Made by a program: the position numbers and the translations under genes. From Amborella trichopoda (Eukaryota > Streptophyta > Magnoliopsida > Amborellales > Amborellaceae): DNA of 64,000 nt. The notes under the pieces were generated by a model, which was not told the origin of the DNA, ran no database searches, and was given only the letters and a program-made list of their open reading frames with translations. This document shows positions 43,701-54,986 of this stretch, in pieces. The stretch's first letter is position 1, and each line of letters starts with the position of its first letter. The stretch is from assembly GCF_000471905.2 (NCBI RefSeq), contig NW_006500351.1, positions 3,209,483 through 3,273,482 of the forward strand, in the 5' to 3' direction.

Positions 43701-46700
43701 GCTTGTGATTCACATGAGCATATTTGTTGGGACAAGTTTTGGAGTCCTTATGTGACAGTGATAGTTAATTAGGCGCCATATGAGGTATTGTGGTGTATGT
43801 TCATCACGGATGACGTACTGTGGTGTATGTTGATCGGGGATGACATAGTTTTGGCAAGGTGGCAGTGGTATCAAAGCCTGGGTTGAGGTTGTTGGTATAG
43901 TTCGAATGCAAGGTTCGAAGTGAAGAAATTTGATAGCAAGCACTATTTTTCAAGCAAGAATGATGAAGGAATTATTTGACAAAAGATGAAGAATTTATGA
44001 AGCTATCCAATGAATGTTGGCATGGTGAGCTGATTTTGAAATCAAGGTGGAGATTGTTGGATTTGGTGCTATAAAAAATCACCCACATAAAGAAATCCCA
44101 TATTATGTGGGATTGAGATTGATACTGATAAGTTTCCTAAAGGAAATAGAAATCCAAAAGGATTAGGACTCTTGAGTATATCTCTTAGTTTTGAGATATA
44201 TGTAACATCTATAGGAAGTTTCCTATTTAGTATCGATTCCTAATATTATATGTATGTGACAAAAGTGTAGAAAATTTGTGTGACCTATTTGGGTCACCAA
44301 ATGGGAAAGGTAGCTTCCTCTAGAGAGAGAGGGGGGTAGGGGCCTCCTATGCATGAGATGCAAGGTCTCTCTTAGAGAGAAGATAGCTTTTTATGGAGAG
44401 AAACATTGCGATGGTGCTTCCTGTAGACTCCTGAAGATTGAGAGGTTGGTTTCTCATAGAGAAGCAGTTCCCATAGAGATTTTGGATGGTTTCTCCTTTT
44501 AGTGAGAGAAAGTCTCGGTTGCTCTCAAAGTTCTCTTCCTAGATAGTGGTCTAGTTATTGGTTCTACTTATGGAATAGAGATGAGAGATCGGCAGTGGTG
44601 TTGTTTAGGAGAGCAGGTTTACAAGGGTTTGCTCGATTTGGTTTTATCGAGGGTTAGAGAGGTAACTCTATGTCTTAAAATCTTTGATGTAACTTTCATT
44701 GGTATTAGTGGATTTCAGTTTGATGTGCCCGATGATGTAGTCACATATGTGATGAACCACATACATTCTGGTGTTATTTTTTCCTGCTTTATTTTTCTTG
44801 CTTGTTGCTTATTCTATTTTTCTCGTACTTTATTTACCAAAAATAACCACCCATCGGGTTTAGAGCTTCCGCACACAGCAGAGAGTATTGGCGACTTCAA
44901 CGCAAAGGTAAAATGTTGGAAGGATGCTCTAGAATCTAGTGGTTTTAAAACTAGTTAGATTAAGATAGAATATTTGCAATACAAGTTTAGTCATAATAGG
45001 AGCAAAAATGAGGAAGTAGTTAAGTCTGATGGTCAAGAAATACTTGAAAGAGATTGTTTTTGCTATCCAGGGTTGATGATCCAGGAGAATGGAGAGATTG
45101 AGGAAGCTGTTGCACATAGAATTAGAGCTGGGTGGGCAAATCAGAGATATGCATCCGGAGTTTTGTATGATCACTGTATACCATTGAGACTGAAGGGGAT
45201 TTTCTATAGGATGGCTGTAAGACCAGCCATGCTTTATAGGATGGCATGTTGGGCGGTCAAGAAATAACATATCCATAGAATGAACGCAGTTAAGATGAGG
45301 ATATTGAGATGGATGAGTGGCAATACAAGAAATGATAGATCTAAGAATGAATACATACGAGAGAACTTCGATGTGGCTTCAATAGGCAATAAGATGAGGG
45401 AAAAGTAGACTTAGGTAGGCTGGCCTTGTGCAGCATAGACCTAATATAACACCTGTTAGGAGGTGCGATTTGGATCAAGTGAAAGGCTTTAAAAGGGTAA
45501 GGGGAAGGCTTAAAAGAACATAGATAGAAGTAATGAGAAAAGATATAGTGACTTTTGGTCTTACTAAGAGTATGACCTTTGATAAAGAAGAATGGAGGAA
45601 CATGATCCAGTAGCTGACCCTAAATAATTGGGATAAGGCTTGGATGATGATGATGATGTTTGATACTAATAGCTTGCGAGAATAAGCTTCAAGTGTCACA
45701 ATATCCACTTTTATGGTTTTTTGAATGTTATCATGGAGAATGTAAATTATTTGATGTTCTTGAGATCCCTGTATTGTAATTGAGACTCAAGTATTGAGAC
45801 CAGGTTAGAATGTCAAACTAATGCACATTCTTAAAACCAAAGTGAATAAGCCAAGCCACAGGAGCTTACTGCTATAAGACGTAACAAATGCATGCAGGAC
45901 AAGGCAATGCACCATTTCACGGATAGGGGAATGGAAAGAAACATGGGGAACTAAATGTTGGCTCTTGATCCTATTTTTCATGAGAAGAGTGAACAACCTA
46001 TGGATGCGGAGCAAACTGACCAACATGATATCAGGTCTCTGTACACAAGATCATGTCTTACTTGAATGGCATGCTAATATAAACATGCTGAATATGGCAC
46101 TCTTGACAAGTTAGCCTCTTGTATTTATTGAAATGAACATAAAAATATACGTGACAAAATATTTTTTTGATTGATGCTAGACAATAGAAATACATATGGA
46201 AGTACCCGTTAGTAAAATGCTTGAGGGGCTCGACTTGGGCCGATCCTCAAGCCTTGCCAGTCAGAGAGCATACTTATGTTGGGTTTTTTTATAAACCAGT
46301 TATCGTAGTGGAGCTTCCCTAAATGATGTTAGATGGATTGAAAGGATTGGCCTCTCTACTAGGTACCTATTATAGGGCAAGAGTTGACAAAGTAGAATAC
46401 GATTTATTTTTATTTTTTCTATTCCAAAGGTAAACATCCCACCCCATTTATTCGTAGATTATTTGTTGTGGTAGGGTTTTGTGGCTACTAGCAAAATCTT
46501 TTGCTTCATGCTTTTGCAGACGTGTCTTTTGGAGAATGAAGCATTTGTTACCATAATTTTGCATAATCAACATTATCCATGTCCCAGGAAAGCAAACTCA
46601 GACATGTACAGTTAAGTTTGCTACAGCTGAAAATTAATGAAGTTCATTGCTTCCATGATATATGGGTGTCATTTTGCCGTCATTTGGCAATTCTCATTTG

Positions 46701-49700
46701 TTCTCGTCATTTCATTGCTTATTGAAAACTAAAGAAAAAAAGAGAAAGTGACAAACTGATAGGTCTCCAAACATCTTATTACTTGATTCCGATGATTCAA
46801 AAAGCGGACCGCCCAGCGCCTTGGCGGCCGCTTAGGCGGTCCAGAAGGCTTGGGCGCATTGCCCAGGCCTAGGTGGCCGATCTGGGCGGCAGTCCTTGGA
46901 TGGCCACCTAGGTGGTACGGAACCCACCTAGGCGGGGCACAAGCGCCGCCTAGACGAGCGCCTCGCCTAGAGGTGGAATTTTTTTTTTTTTTGTATTGAT
47001 TTTTGTTTAAAATATAAAGGGTTAGAAGGATGGTTTTAAGTTCATTTGAAACCTAAAACTTATTGAAGCCCATTTTAGAGAGAAAAAGCCTTCAAAAAAA
47101 CTAGTTTTTGGTGATTTCTTTAGGATCGAAGGGTTTCTCAAAGTTTACAAAAATTGATCACATCACCCATTGATATTAGATTTAATTTTTGATGTTTTAT
47201 AAATCTATTGGGTTTTTTTTAGAAGATTTTGAGTCCTTAGAAGCATCTTTGAGGTGGAAGTTTGAAGATTGAGCAATCAAACTCAAAGTAAGTGCCCTAG
47301 ATACCTAATTTTTATTTTTTATACTATATATTCTTTTTTTGTCCAAATGGGCATCCTTTTTGGATTCGACTGAGCCGCCTAGGTTCTGGGTGCCCGTCTG
47401 GGCGCTCGCCTAGGCGATGGACGGCCTTGAACCCCCAAGCCGCCCTCCTAGCACTTTTTGAAACACTGTTTGATTCCAATAGGATAGAACAATGTCTAGT
47501 AGCCAAAGCGCATGTATTCTACACACATCTTGCAAATTCTTTATGCTCATTAAGTGAGGAATGGAACCTTGATTCATTACATCTTGGATGTAGCCCTGCT
47601 CAGCATCGATTCTAATACATGGTTGGCCTCCACATTAAATCTGTAGTTTGTTGGCATGTAATATTTAACTAAGGGACCTTGTTCCCACCATGTTACTACG
47701 AATTATGATCATCCTTCTTTCTGAGCTAATTCATTGCAATGAATGGCCAGTTTTGACAGCTTGTGTTCTCTCCTTAACAACTTGCTTTCCTTTGATTTCA
47801 GTTTGGACAGAGAAGATAAAAATGTATCTTTACTGACATGAGGTTTTGATATAAACCGCTTTCTTTTAATACTTGCCCTGATGGAAATATGAAAGAACAG
47901 GAATTGTCTAAATCTTTGGTGAACATTTAAAAATTGTACTATTGCTATGTCTATATCGATCATTTTCATGTGGGCAAGTCTTTTCTGCATTTTTTGCAGG
48001 TCCATTTAACAGTAAACATCACTTTGGTAACCGCATGGTTAGATTATGATTTTGAAATAATGATTTGAGTTGGCGAAGTTTGTTCCTTTCTTGTTTTTCC
48101 TAGATAAGCATGGAATGAACGAAGTGTTTGGGGCTTCATCATTTGGCAAATGGCGTTGAATGTGATTTTCCACTGAAAAAATTACTTATCTTCTCTCATT
48201 TAGGCTCAAATGTTCTTTTATTAGTGGGCATTGGATTAATATACTTTTTTATTCGAGAAAGATTATATACTATGAGAAGTTCATTTCGTCCTTTTATGTG
48301 CACTTGGAATTGATAGGGACTTCAATCCTATTAACACTTATGTGCATGTTCTGTTCAATTTTGATTGTTGTGTTTGAAGCTGAATGCACGAAATGACTAC
48401 TCTCCGTTGGATGCATGTGATTGCATAAGTTGCGATTGCTGCTCCATTTGCTTATTATTGTTGCATTTAGATCAGTTGGACAATCATCATCTTTATTGAA
48501 AGGTTCCTTTTTCATTCTACAGAGGGTAACCTGTCACTAATTCCTCTACATTATATTCTGAGTATTTTATGTACTTCGATCGCAGTCTGGTTATTCTGTA
48601 CATATTGCTGGATTGATGAGGCTTGACGTGGAGGAAACATCAGTGGACACCATATATCTTACTGTTTGGGCATCTCCATACCTTCCCCTTCACATGGGGA
48701 GGGTGGAGAATGCGAGCAACATGTTAGAATCCCATTTTGGAAGCCAGTTGCAGGTAAATGTCTGAACTTAGAAGCACCATAAATCTGGTATACGAGGAGC
48801 CTGATCATCCTATTTTATCTCCCATACTCTGCGTTAACAAGGTATTCCTCTGAGTTGACTTATGTTGGGACCTGACATGGGTATATTAAACTTCAATGGT
48901 TCTATTATTTAACATCAATTATTCTATGTTTCAAAAGACTGCTGAATCCAAGGTCTCATTGATTTGACTTTGACTCAGAGACAACTAACTCATGACCTGA
49001 TTCAATATTTCTAAACTTGGTGGAAATAGTGTTTCACCAGTTGGCCATATTATGACATGGAATACTCATAAGGAAAAGTGATTGTGAAAGTAATGAAAGT
49101 GTACGACAGTTGTTTTATTGGGATCAACTGGGAAATCTAAATAATTATTGTTTCATTTTGAAAGTCGAATATTTTGGATAATCTCTTAAAATTTTGGATA
49201 AGTGGTACTTCTAAATGTAGGTACTTATTTAAGAAAATGATGCCTTAAAAAGGTTCTGAGATATGCTCTCATCTGATATCACAGGTGGAAACTTCTAGGT
49301 CTTAATTTGGAAGTATGTAAGAGTATTTCTTGGGTGAACTTGAGGTGGTTATTTGTCATTCTGGTTGTTTTGTTTCTTTATACCAATCTTGATGAAACGA
49401 GGGTTGTTTTGATTGCTTTCAAAATTCAAAGATAATTTCTCTGTTCTCTGAAGCACAATTGTTTTGTAACTTCTCTTGACAATATTATCTATGATTTTCT
49501 TGAAAATATCGATATTTGAGTCATTCATGGAAATTGGAAATCCTTCAATATTTTTATTGTCCTGAAGTTCTTTACCATCTGTTTATTTCCAAAACTTGAA
49601 ACTTCAATGTTAAATTTTGGGATTTCCTTCGGATTAAAATTAGAAGATCAACTAGTGTCACTTGAACATTTGTTGATAAGCGGACCCAATACAATGAGGC

Positions 49701-50191
49701 AAGTACCGTAATCTCACGTAGTCATGTAATGAAATCCGGGGGCAATTTTCTAGGGGAGCCTGACTCCTTTAGTTTCTTTGCAGACGATGCCTTATTCCTG
49801 CAAGTGTTAACATGAATACCTATAGTTTGAGATGTGAGGAATGACACAAGGTGGCATTCTTTAATAGTTTCTTTGATTTTGATTGCAGCCTCCTATAGGG
49901 GAGAATCGAATCCAGGAACTTGGTAAGTGGGTAAGGAAGGATTTTACAATCACTGGAAGCAGTTGGGAGGTGAGCTCGATGGATGTGGCTGCTGCTGGTC
50001 TTGGCTGGTTTGCAGTAGGCTTCAAGGGAGAAGCCCATCTTGCTGTTTGGACCTATGAAGGAGTAGATGTTATTCTTCGAAATGCATTGATTCCCGAAAG
50101 GGCATGCATATTTGAAACCACGGGTTTCACTGTCTCGAAGATCGTGTCAAGAGCTGATAAAGCTTCGAACAAGCAGCGTGGAAGTCTCTAA
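39402..50191 (+). CDS. BPG2: Chloroplast YqeH-type circularly permuted GTPase, BPG2 group (3 exons)
   Basis: Exons 39402-40742, 48586-48753 and 49889-50191 join in phase 0 to 603 codons plus stop. All introns are GT-AG. The N-terminus is Ser-rich and lacks acidic residues, like a plastid transit peptide. Zinc-finger cysteine pairs are at CPGC (100-103) and CARC (204-207). The GTPase motifs are in permuted order: G4 TKID 296-299, G5 SA 333-334, G1 GAQNAGKST 361-369, G2 PGTT 391-394, G3 DTPG 411-414. The C-terminal domain is encoded by exons 2-3. Known family members (BPG2/NOA1/YqeH) act in organellar or bacterial ribosome and rRNA maturation, and Arabidopsis BPG2 is needed for chloroplast rRNA processing and greening. 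No premature stops were seen. The assignment to BPG2 rather than its close paralogue is an inference. Confidence 0.9.
43866..44850 (+). mobile_element. Copia-type LTR fragment with PBS and polypurine tract (TRIM-like)
   Basis: TGGTATCAAAGCCTGGGTTG at 43866-43885 matches the initiator-tRNA-Met type primer-binding site (TGGTATCAGAGC). About 170 bp later, AAGGTGGAGAT is followed by TGTTGGATTTGG (44055 on), the usual polypurine tract and LTR start of plant copia elements. The putative 3' LTR runs about 0.8 kb (44055-about 44850). No matching 5' LTR could be recognised before 43866, so this is either a TRIM with a diverged left LTR or an internally deleted copia. Confidence 0.55.
44895..45665 (+). 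pseudogene. RTE-type LINE 3' end
   Basis: Broken + strand reading of the C-terminus of a plant RTE reverse transcriptase: DFNAKVKCWKDALESSGFKT, NGEIEEAVAHRIRAGWANQR, LRLKGIFYRMAVRPAMLYRM, then MRILRWMSGNTRNDRSKNEY (through 45355). It ends with GGATAAGGCTTGGATGATGATGATG, the short tandem-triplet 3' tail typical of RTE elements in place of poly(A). 5'-truncated and in the sense orientation of the host gene. Stops at 44956, 45265 and later. Confidence 0.85.
46790..47468. mobile_element. hAT-like MITE with GC-rich subterminal repeats (679 bp)
   Basis: Left end CGATGATTCAAAAAGCG. The right end, on the complement, is CAGTGTTTCAAAAAGTG (13 of 17 identical). Flanking 8-mers CTTGATTC (46782-46789) and TTTGATTC (47469-47476) differ at one base, as expected for an old hAT 8-bp target duplication. 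Inside both ends are dense GCCTAGGCGG/CCGCCTAGG motifs (46800-46975, 47370-47450) around an AT-rich centre. No transposase is present. Confidence 0.75.
48586..48753 (+). CDS. BPG2: Exon 2 of BPG2-type GTPase (56 codons)
   Basis: Bounded by GCAG|TCTGG and CAG|GTAAATG, phase 0 at both ends. It encodes SGYSVHIAGLMRLDVEETSV and onward to FGSQLQ, the C-terminal domain segment that continues from ...PRTYRLK in this family. It is too short and too lacking in a start codon to appear as an ORF, and was found by homology to the family. Confidence 0.88.
48754..49888 (+). other. Intron 2 of the GTPase gene (1135 bp)
   Basis: GT at 48754 and a good TTTGATTTTGATTGCAG acceptor ending at 49888. AT-rich, with no repeat or ORF of note. 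Confidence 0.85.
49889..50191 (+). CDS. BPG2: Exon 3 of BPG2-type GTPase (100 codons + stop)
   Basis: Starts PPIGENRIQELGKWVRKDFT and ends FTVSKIVSRADKASNKQRGSL at a TAA (50189-50191). It completes the C-terminal domain (GLGWFAVGFKGEAHLAVWTY). The reading is open back to the acceptor. The tail after the conserved VSKIV block is short, which may explain why the product (603 aa) is a little shorter than Arabidopsis BPG2 (about 660 aa). Confidence 0.9.
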   Translation, partial: PPIGENRIQELGKWVRKDFTITGSSWEVSSMDVAAAGLGWFAVGFKGEAHLAVWTYEGVDVILRNALIPERACIFETTGFTVSKIVSRADKASNKQRGSL

Positions 50192-50418
50192 GAGAGAATG
50201 GAACCCTAGATAGAGAAAAACTGATAACGGATTTGGTTATCAATGCAAGGGCATGAGTTTTTGGCTTGTGGGGCATAGTGGTGCTTTTCCATTGCGTCTC
50301 TCTCAACAGATGCAACTATCTGGCAATACAGTATAGAAAAACTATATTAAGTGCATTACACTGTGACATACTTTTAGCCCATTGGCTCCTCAAGGTCTAA
50401 TGGAAGGGATAAGTGGTG

Positions 50419-50454
<36 letters not shown>

Positions 50455-51060
50455 AGGGAGAGAGACAGCTGCCTAAGCAAGATATGGCTTCAAGGGTCTC
50501 TGTATGGGCCAAGATCAAGACATGAATTACAAGAATGTAAAAGAACCCGTTGGATTGCCTATTAAGAGCTTTTGTACTTGTGCATGCAAACCAATATTGA
50601 ACTGGCTTTGATTGCAGGAGTAGATTGCCTATGATGGAAGGTGGGAATCGAAAGAAATTTGTATTCTTCACCAATATATAGCCTTTTTTGTCGTTGTTTT
50701 TGTGAAGTTATTTCTCCATTATCATGAAAGATTCTGAGTTAATGCATTTTTACCATTGTTTTAGGATATAAGGTTTTGCATTTTTTAGATTTAAAATATT
50801 TGTGGATATGAGGATCACAAATCTAACCATTCTAATTTCCTGCTTGATATTATCGTGTTAAGATATTTTGGATTGATTTTTGGGATTTTTTAAAATTGAA
50901 TAATCTTTCCAAATCTAAAGGTTAAAATGGGTCGATGGGGGTGGTTTTTTATTAAGTACTCATTGTTTTTTTAATTAAAAAGTGATTTTACTGGTTGCTT
51001 AATAACCAAATGAAAGTGTATTTGGAATTTTTCTATAGTATAATGATGTTTTAAGGAAAC
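50192..51060 (+). other. 3' flank of the GTPase gene with GA microsatellite
   Basis: Contains a (GA)n tract at 50423-50449 followed by a G-rich purine run to about 50465. It probably includes the 3' UTR, but no clear polyadenylation signal was chosen. No other gene was seen. Confidence 0.6.
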
Positions 51061-52495
51061 CACTATTCATCTTTTAGGGGTTGTTTGGTTCTTTGAAAAA
51101 TATTGCCAGAAAAGAAGATATTAGGAAAGAGAATAAAAATAATAATTTCCCAGGGAAATTGCCTATTTCCACCATTTGGATCCATATTTTGGTGTGGAAA
51201 TTTTTTAGGGAAACTTACTAATAACCTCTATGTGCAACTTGCCCAGATCAAACTTTTTTTTTTCACTTTTCATACCAAAATATACTTTTTTTAGCAAATA
51301 TTTTCAATCAAAAATAAATAAATATAAGACTAAACTATCCTTGTTTGACTATACCCATGCTTCTCTCTCCTCTCGACAAAATTGTTGTCCGGCGGATATA
51401 CATAGTGGCCCGACACTATTCTTTCCGGATAAACATGCGATCTGGCAAATGTATATTATGGTCCAGCGCTTATTTCGTGGACAAAATGCGGTCTGCCAGA
51501 TCCCCATGCCAATCCGACATTTCTGTTCTTGAACAAATATGAGGTTTGGTAGATCTATATGGCGGTCCGGCAGATCTATATATGTTGTTCAAGAGGTCTA
51601 TATGCGGTCCGACAGATAATGACGGCGGTCCGGCATAGTTTAACAGGTCCGACAATTGTTACAAGGCGGTCTGTAGCTCATGTAGCTTGTAGTACTATAG
51701 GCCCATGTGAATGTCCGACCAAAATTAATTTTTTATATACGAAAAAGAGTATTTTCGTAAAAAAATGTACCTTTTTTTACTTGAGGGTATTTGCTAGAAA
51801 AGTATATTTTGGGGTAACAAGTGAGATAAAAAATTTGGTTGGGGTAAGTTGCATAGGATGTCTATTCTTGTTTTTTTTTTTGTTTTTGTTTAGAGAAAAT
51901 ATCTTCATACCCTTTATTTTTAGGTTTCATTTTTTTATAAATCCAAAGTTTTAAAAGATATCTTCTAACCCCCTTGCCACTTTAAACTTATTTTTTAACT
52001 TTAAACAAATATAAGAAAGACATGTTCTTTCTAAACCTAGTCATTTCTCTCTCTTCACTTATATACGCCAAACTTATTTCTCTCTCTTCCTGTGTCCCTC
52101 ACTCTCTTTCTTCTCTCGTCTTTCTCTCTCCTCCCAATAACCTCTGATTTCCATGAAGCCCTTCTCTCTCTCTCTCTAGAAGTTTGGGAGGATGGATTTT
52201 AGAAAAGGCATGTCTTTTTCAATTTGGTAGGCCTAAAAAAATATGTTTAAATTAGCTCCGGGGGTTAGAAGAAATAAAATCTACAAATTTTATGCTCCAA
52301 GATATCTTTTAAAACTTTTGATCTATTGTGAAATGAAACTTAAAAATAGGTGATATGGAGATATTTTTTATTTTTTTTATGCTAGAAATCAATTTATGCA
52401 TTTTGAGCTCTAAAAATAGAGATTATTTTTCTCCTCACAAGCTATAAAATTAATTTCCCACCGAATTTCTTTAGGAAATTGAAAGAACAAAAAAA
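51061..52495. other. Probable non-autonomous DNA element region
   Basis: Begins GGGTTGTTTGGTTCTTTGAAAAATATT (about 51076). It ends near 52495 with AATTGAAAGAACAAAAAAAA, whose complement (TTTTTTTTGTTCTTTCAATT) loosely mirrors the left end. Both ends continue into AATTTCCC/GGGAAATT. The inverted similarity is weak, so this is tentative. No coding potential was recognised. Confidence 0.3.
51380..51685 (+). repeat. Degenerate GCGGTCCGRCAGATCTATAT repeat array
   Basis: At least eight copies of a GCGGTCYGGCAGA-like motif (for example at about 51447, 51487, 51561, 51604 and 51626) are spaced 20-45 bp apart. They often carry TCTATAT or GTATAT tails and interspersed TTGTTCAAG/TTCTTGAAC. Irregular spacing distinguishes it from a simple minisatellite. 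Confidence 0.55.
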
Positions 52496-53155
52496 AAAAT
52501 TCAATACAAGCGTATGCTTGTCGGAGCATGGTAGAAAAGGGTGATCTTTCTCTCCATCTCTCTCTCTCATCTCATCTCATCTTTTTCTAATTGTCAAAAA
52601 TCCTTATATCATTGCTTCTCCTCTCGTATGTTTTTCCCTATTTATAGAAATCTCTTTCTTGCTCTAACCATTTCTCTCTCCCTATTCTTCCCTATAAACT
52701 CCTTGCGTTTTGATTCTTCCATGGCAGAAATGCACCTTTTGGGAATATCTTTTGCAAAGAATGTTTTACATGGACCTTAACAGGGTCTTGGCAGAAATTT
52801 CACATATGCATTTACTCAATGATCAAACGGTCAGAAAAAAATAAGGAGAAAGGGCTCTTTGAGGAAAAGGGCTTTTTGAGGAATAGGCCTTCTGTATAAT
52901 TTCTTTTAAATATTGGCTCTTTTAGGGTCGGGCTGTCGTTTTTGGCTCTCTCATTCCCCTGGGGTTTACATTTAGGGATGGCAATGGACCCGGACCCGGA
53001 CCGACGAGTGGGTTGGACTTGGGTCTGGTTATAGTTTCAAAAATTGGACCCAATGCGTCAGGTTCAGTTCAAATCTTGGACTAATATTTAAATAATATTT
53101 GAATATAAAATAGTTAAATAAATATACCTATATATTTTTAGTTGTAATAGGTAAA
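52496..53155. other. Non-coding stretch with no recognised gene
   Basis: CT-rich at 52550-52720. TAGGGATGGCAATGGACCCGGACCCGG (52975 on) is a start commonly seen in plant hAT-type repeats, but no matching right end was found. No gene is supported. Confidence 0.4.
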
Positions 53156-53559
53156 GGGTGTGGTTTCTATCAGGTTGCAACCTTAAATAATCCAATTAAG
53201 GCGCACCTCCAATTTTTAGCATAAGATATAATTTTGGTGTAAAAATTCTTAGGATTATTTGAAAATCTAGTTTTATATCTAATTATAAAGTTTTAAATTC
53301 CAAAAATGGTTACAATCAAGTAGATCTATAAACATATGAAAATCTTGAAAATGAACGATGTAGATAATGTACTACAAGAGGCACTATTTCTAGAAATTAA
53401 ATTATTATTTTTTTCATATTCATTAATCTCGATGTTGAGATGATTGATTAGAGGGTTTTTCAACATTAAAACAATCCTTTTTTTTAACCAACATCCTAAA
53501 GACTTTATTGATCACTTAAAAGGAAATTACAACGTCATAAATAGTAAAAGAAACAAGAG

Positions 53560-54100
53560 AGACCCCGCCTTTTGCTAATGAATCACGATAGACATGGGAA
53601 AAAAATACAGATAATGATGCAGTAGCATTCATAACCTATAGCCATAAAGAATGAAGTTCCCAAGGTATTTTCTGCTCCTTCCTGCACCACCTAATAACAT
53701 TCAGAGAATCTCATTCAATTAAACAACTTGTCCCTCAACTCCTTTCAATGAAAATATTGACCCCTCTAAGCAAGACACTTAATTCTGCAAAATTAGCAGT
53801 AGCAGTACTAATTGGTCCCGCATAGGATAAAACAATACTTCCAAAGCAGTCACGAATAACACCACCAATACCAACTGGGCCTGGGTTCCCAAAAGAGCTA
53901 TCATCAAAGTTTAGTTTCAGACAACCCATAGGCGGAGCAAACCACAATCTCTTAGGCCTCCAACAAGTCCCACTAAGAGAAAACATATTAGAGAGATTGA
54001 CCCTAACATTAACTTTTGAGATCCCCCATCCCTCCTTGGACACCGAGAGACTTGTCCAAATAGAAAGTTTGATTATATAAATTAACTTGTCAAACAGCAA
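53560..54100 (-). pseudogene. LINE RNase H domain
   Basis: MGCLKLNFDDSSFGNPGPVG (about 53930-53875), IGGVIRDCFGSIVLSYAGP and AELSVLLRG (about 53785-53760) form the plant LINE-associated RNase H (first Asp and Glu present). The end is frameshifted (WCRKEQKIPWELHSLW, HVYRDSLAKGGVSLV, about 53700-53550). Acquired RNase H at the end of ORF2 is known for some plant L1 clades. Confidence 0.8.
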
Positions 54101-54160
54101 AACAGATCCCTCAAAAGTTCTCCTATTTCTCTCTTTCCAAGCTTCTCAAAGGATCAGCCC

Positions 54161-54622
54161 TTAAGCAATTTTCCATATTACACCAGCAACTTTAGGCAAA
54201 AAGGGGAGCGTAAAATGAGTAACCAAATCAAGCATAGTAAGAGGCAGCACTAAAGAAACTCCTACCAAGTCCATCAACCAATGCCAAATTCTTGAAGTAA
54301 ATGAACAATGGATCAAAAGATAAGTAATTGATTTTCCGTCTTGGTTACAAAGTAAACAAATGTTAGGCATAATCTTACCCTTTTTTTGAAGATTATCAAT
54401 AGTCAAGATTTTGTTCTGCGCAGCCAACCAAACAAATAGGTTGACCTTATGGGGTATTGGCCATTTCCAAATCTGAGCAATAATAGGACATGACCATCTC
54501 CATCGATCATGGAAAAACAAATTATAGCAAGATTTGACTGAGAAATTACCATCACATTCGATCTCCAATACTAACATATCATCTGCATCTTGTGAAATAT
54601 ACACTATGTCCAAGAGTTCCAT
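54161..54622 (-). pseudogene. LINE zf-RVT-type region
   Basis: FSVKSCYNLFFHDRWRW, IWKWPIPHKVNLFVWLAAQN, then LLCNQDGKSITYLLIHCSFT. This is the reverse-transcriptase-associated zinc-binding region (C..C...H..C) of plant L1-type LINEs. Open for 153 codons. Confidence 0.85.
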
Positions 54623-54986
54623 AACTGAGCAACATTAAGAAAAAAGTAGGTAATTTAAACGCTTATATTTAAGAGGTATATTCTAAGAAAGTTGCTGGCC
54701 TCTCCTTTCCACTGCTTCACAAAACAAAATATTTGCATTAGAAACCACACAGAACAAATAAGGGAAAGCAGCTTTAAGAAGAAAGTCCCCAAAGCATTTG
54801 TGATGCTAAAACAAAACCTATTATCCACTACCAACATTCCACCTAAAGTAACTAGAAATCATGGGTCTACAGTTGTAAATAGCTCGCCACATATAAAAGT
54901 CTCCTTACCTCTCCCCCTACCAGGCCATAAGTCATAACAATCCATCTCATATTTAGATACCAAAACTTGTTACCAAATATGGTCTT

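Larger units (their letters stand above)
40743..48585 (+). other. Intron 1 of the GTPase gene (7843 bp)
   Basis: GT at 40743-40744 and AG at 48584-48585 (TTCGATCGCAG). Its size is largely due to insertions: a copia-type LTR fragment (43866-about 44850), an RTE LINE 3' end (about 44895-45665) and a hAT-like MITE (46790-47468). Other parts (40743-43860, 45670-46780, 47480-48585) hold no recognised gene. The - strand open stretches at 42043-42581 match nothing I know. Confidence 0.85.

Noticed and set aside
44581-44958. 125-codon + strand ORF
   Set aside because: Lies in the putative copia LTR and runs into the RTE LINE. The composite peptide has no family and crosses an element boundary.
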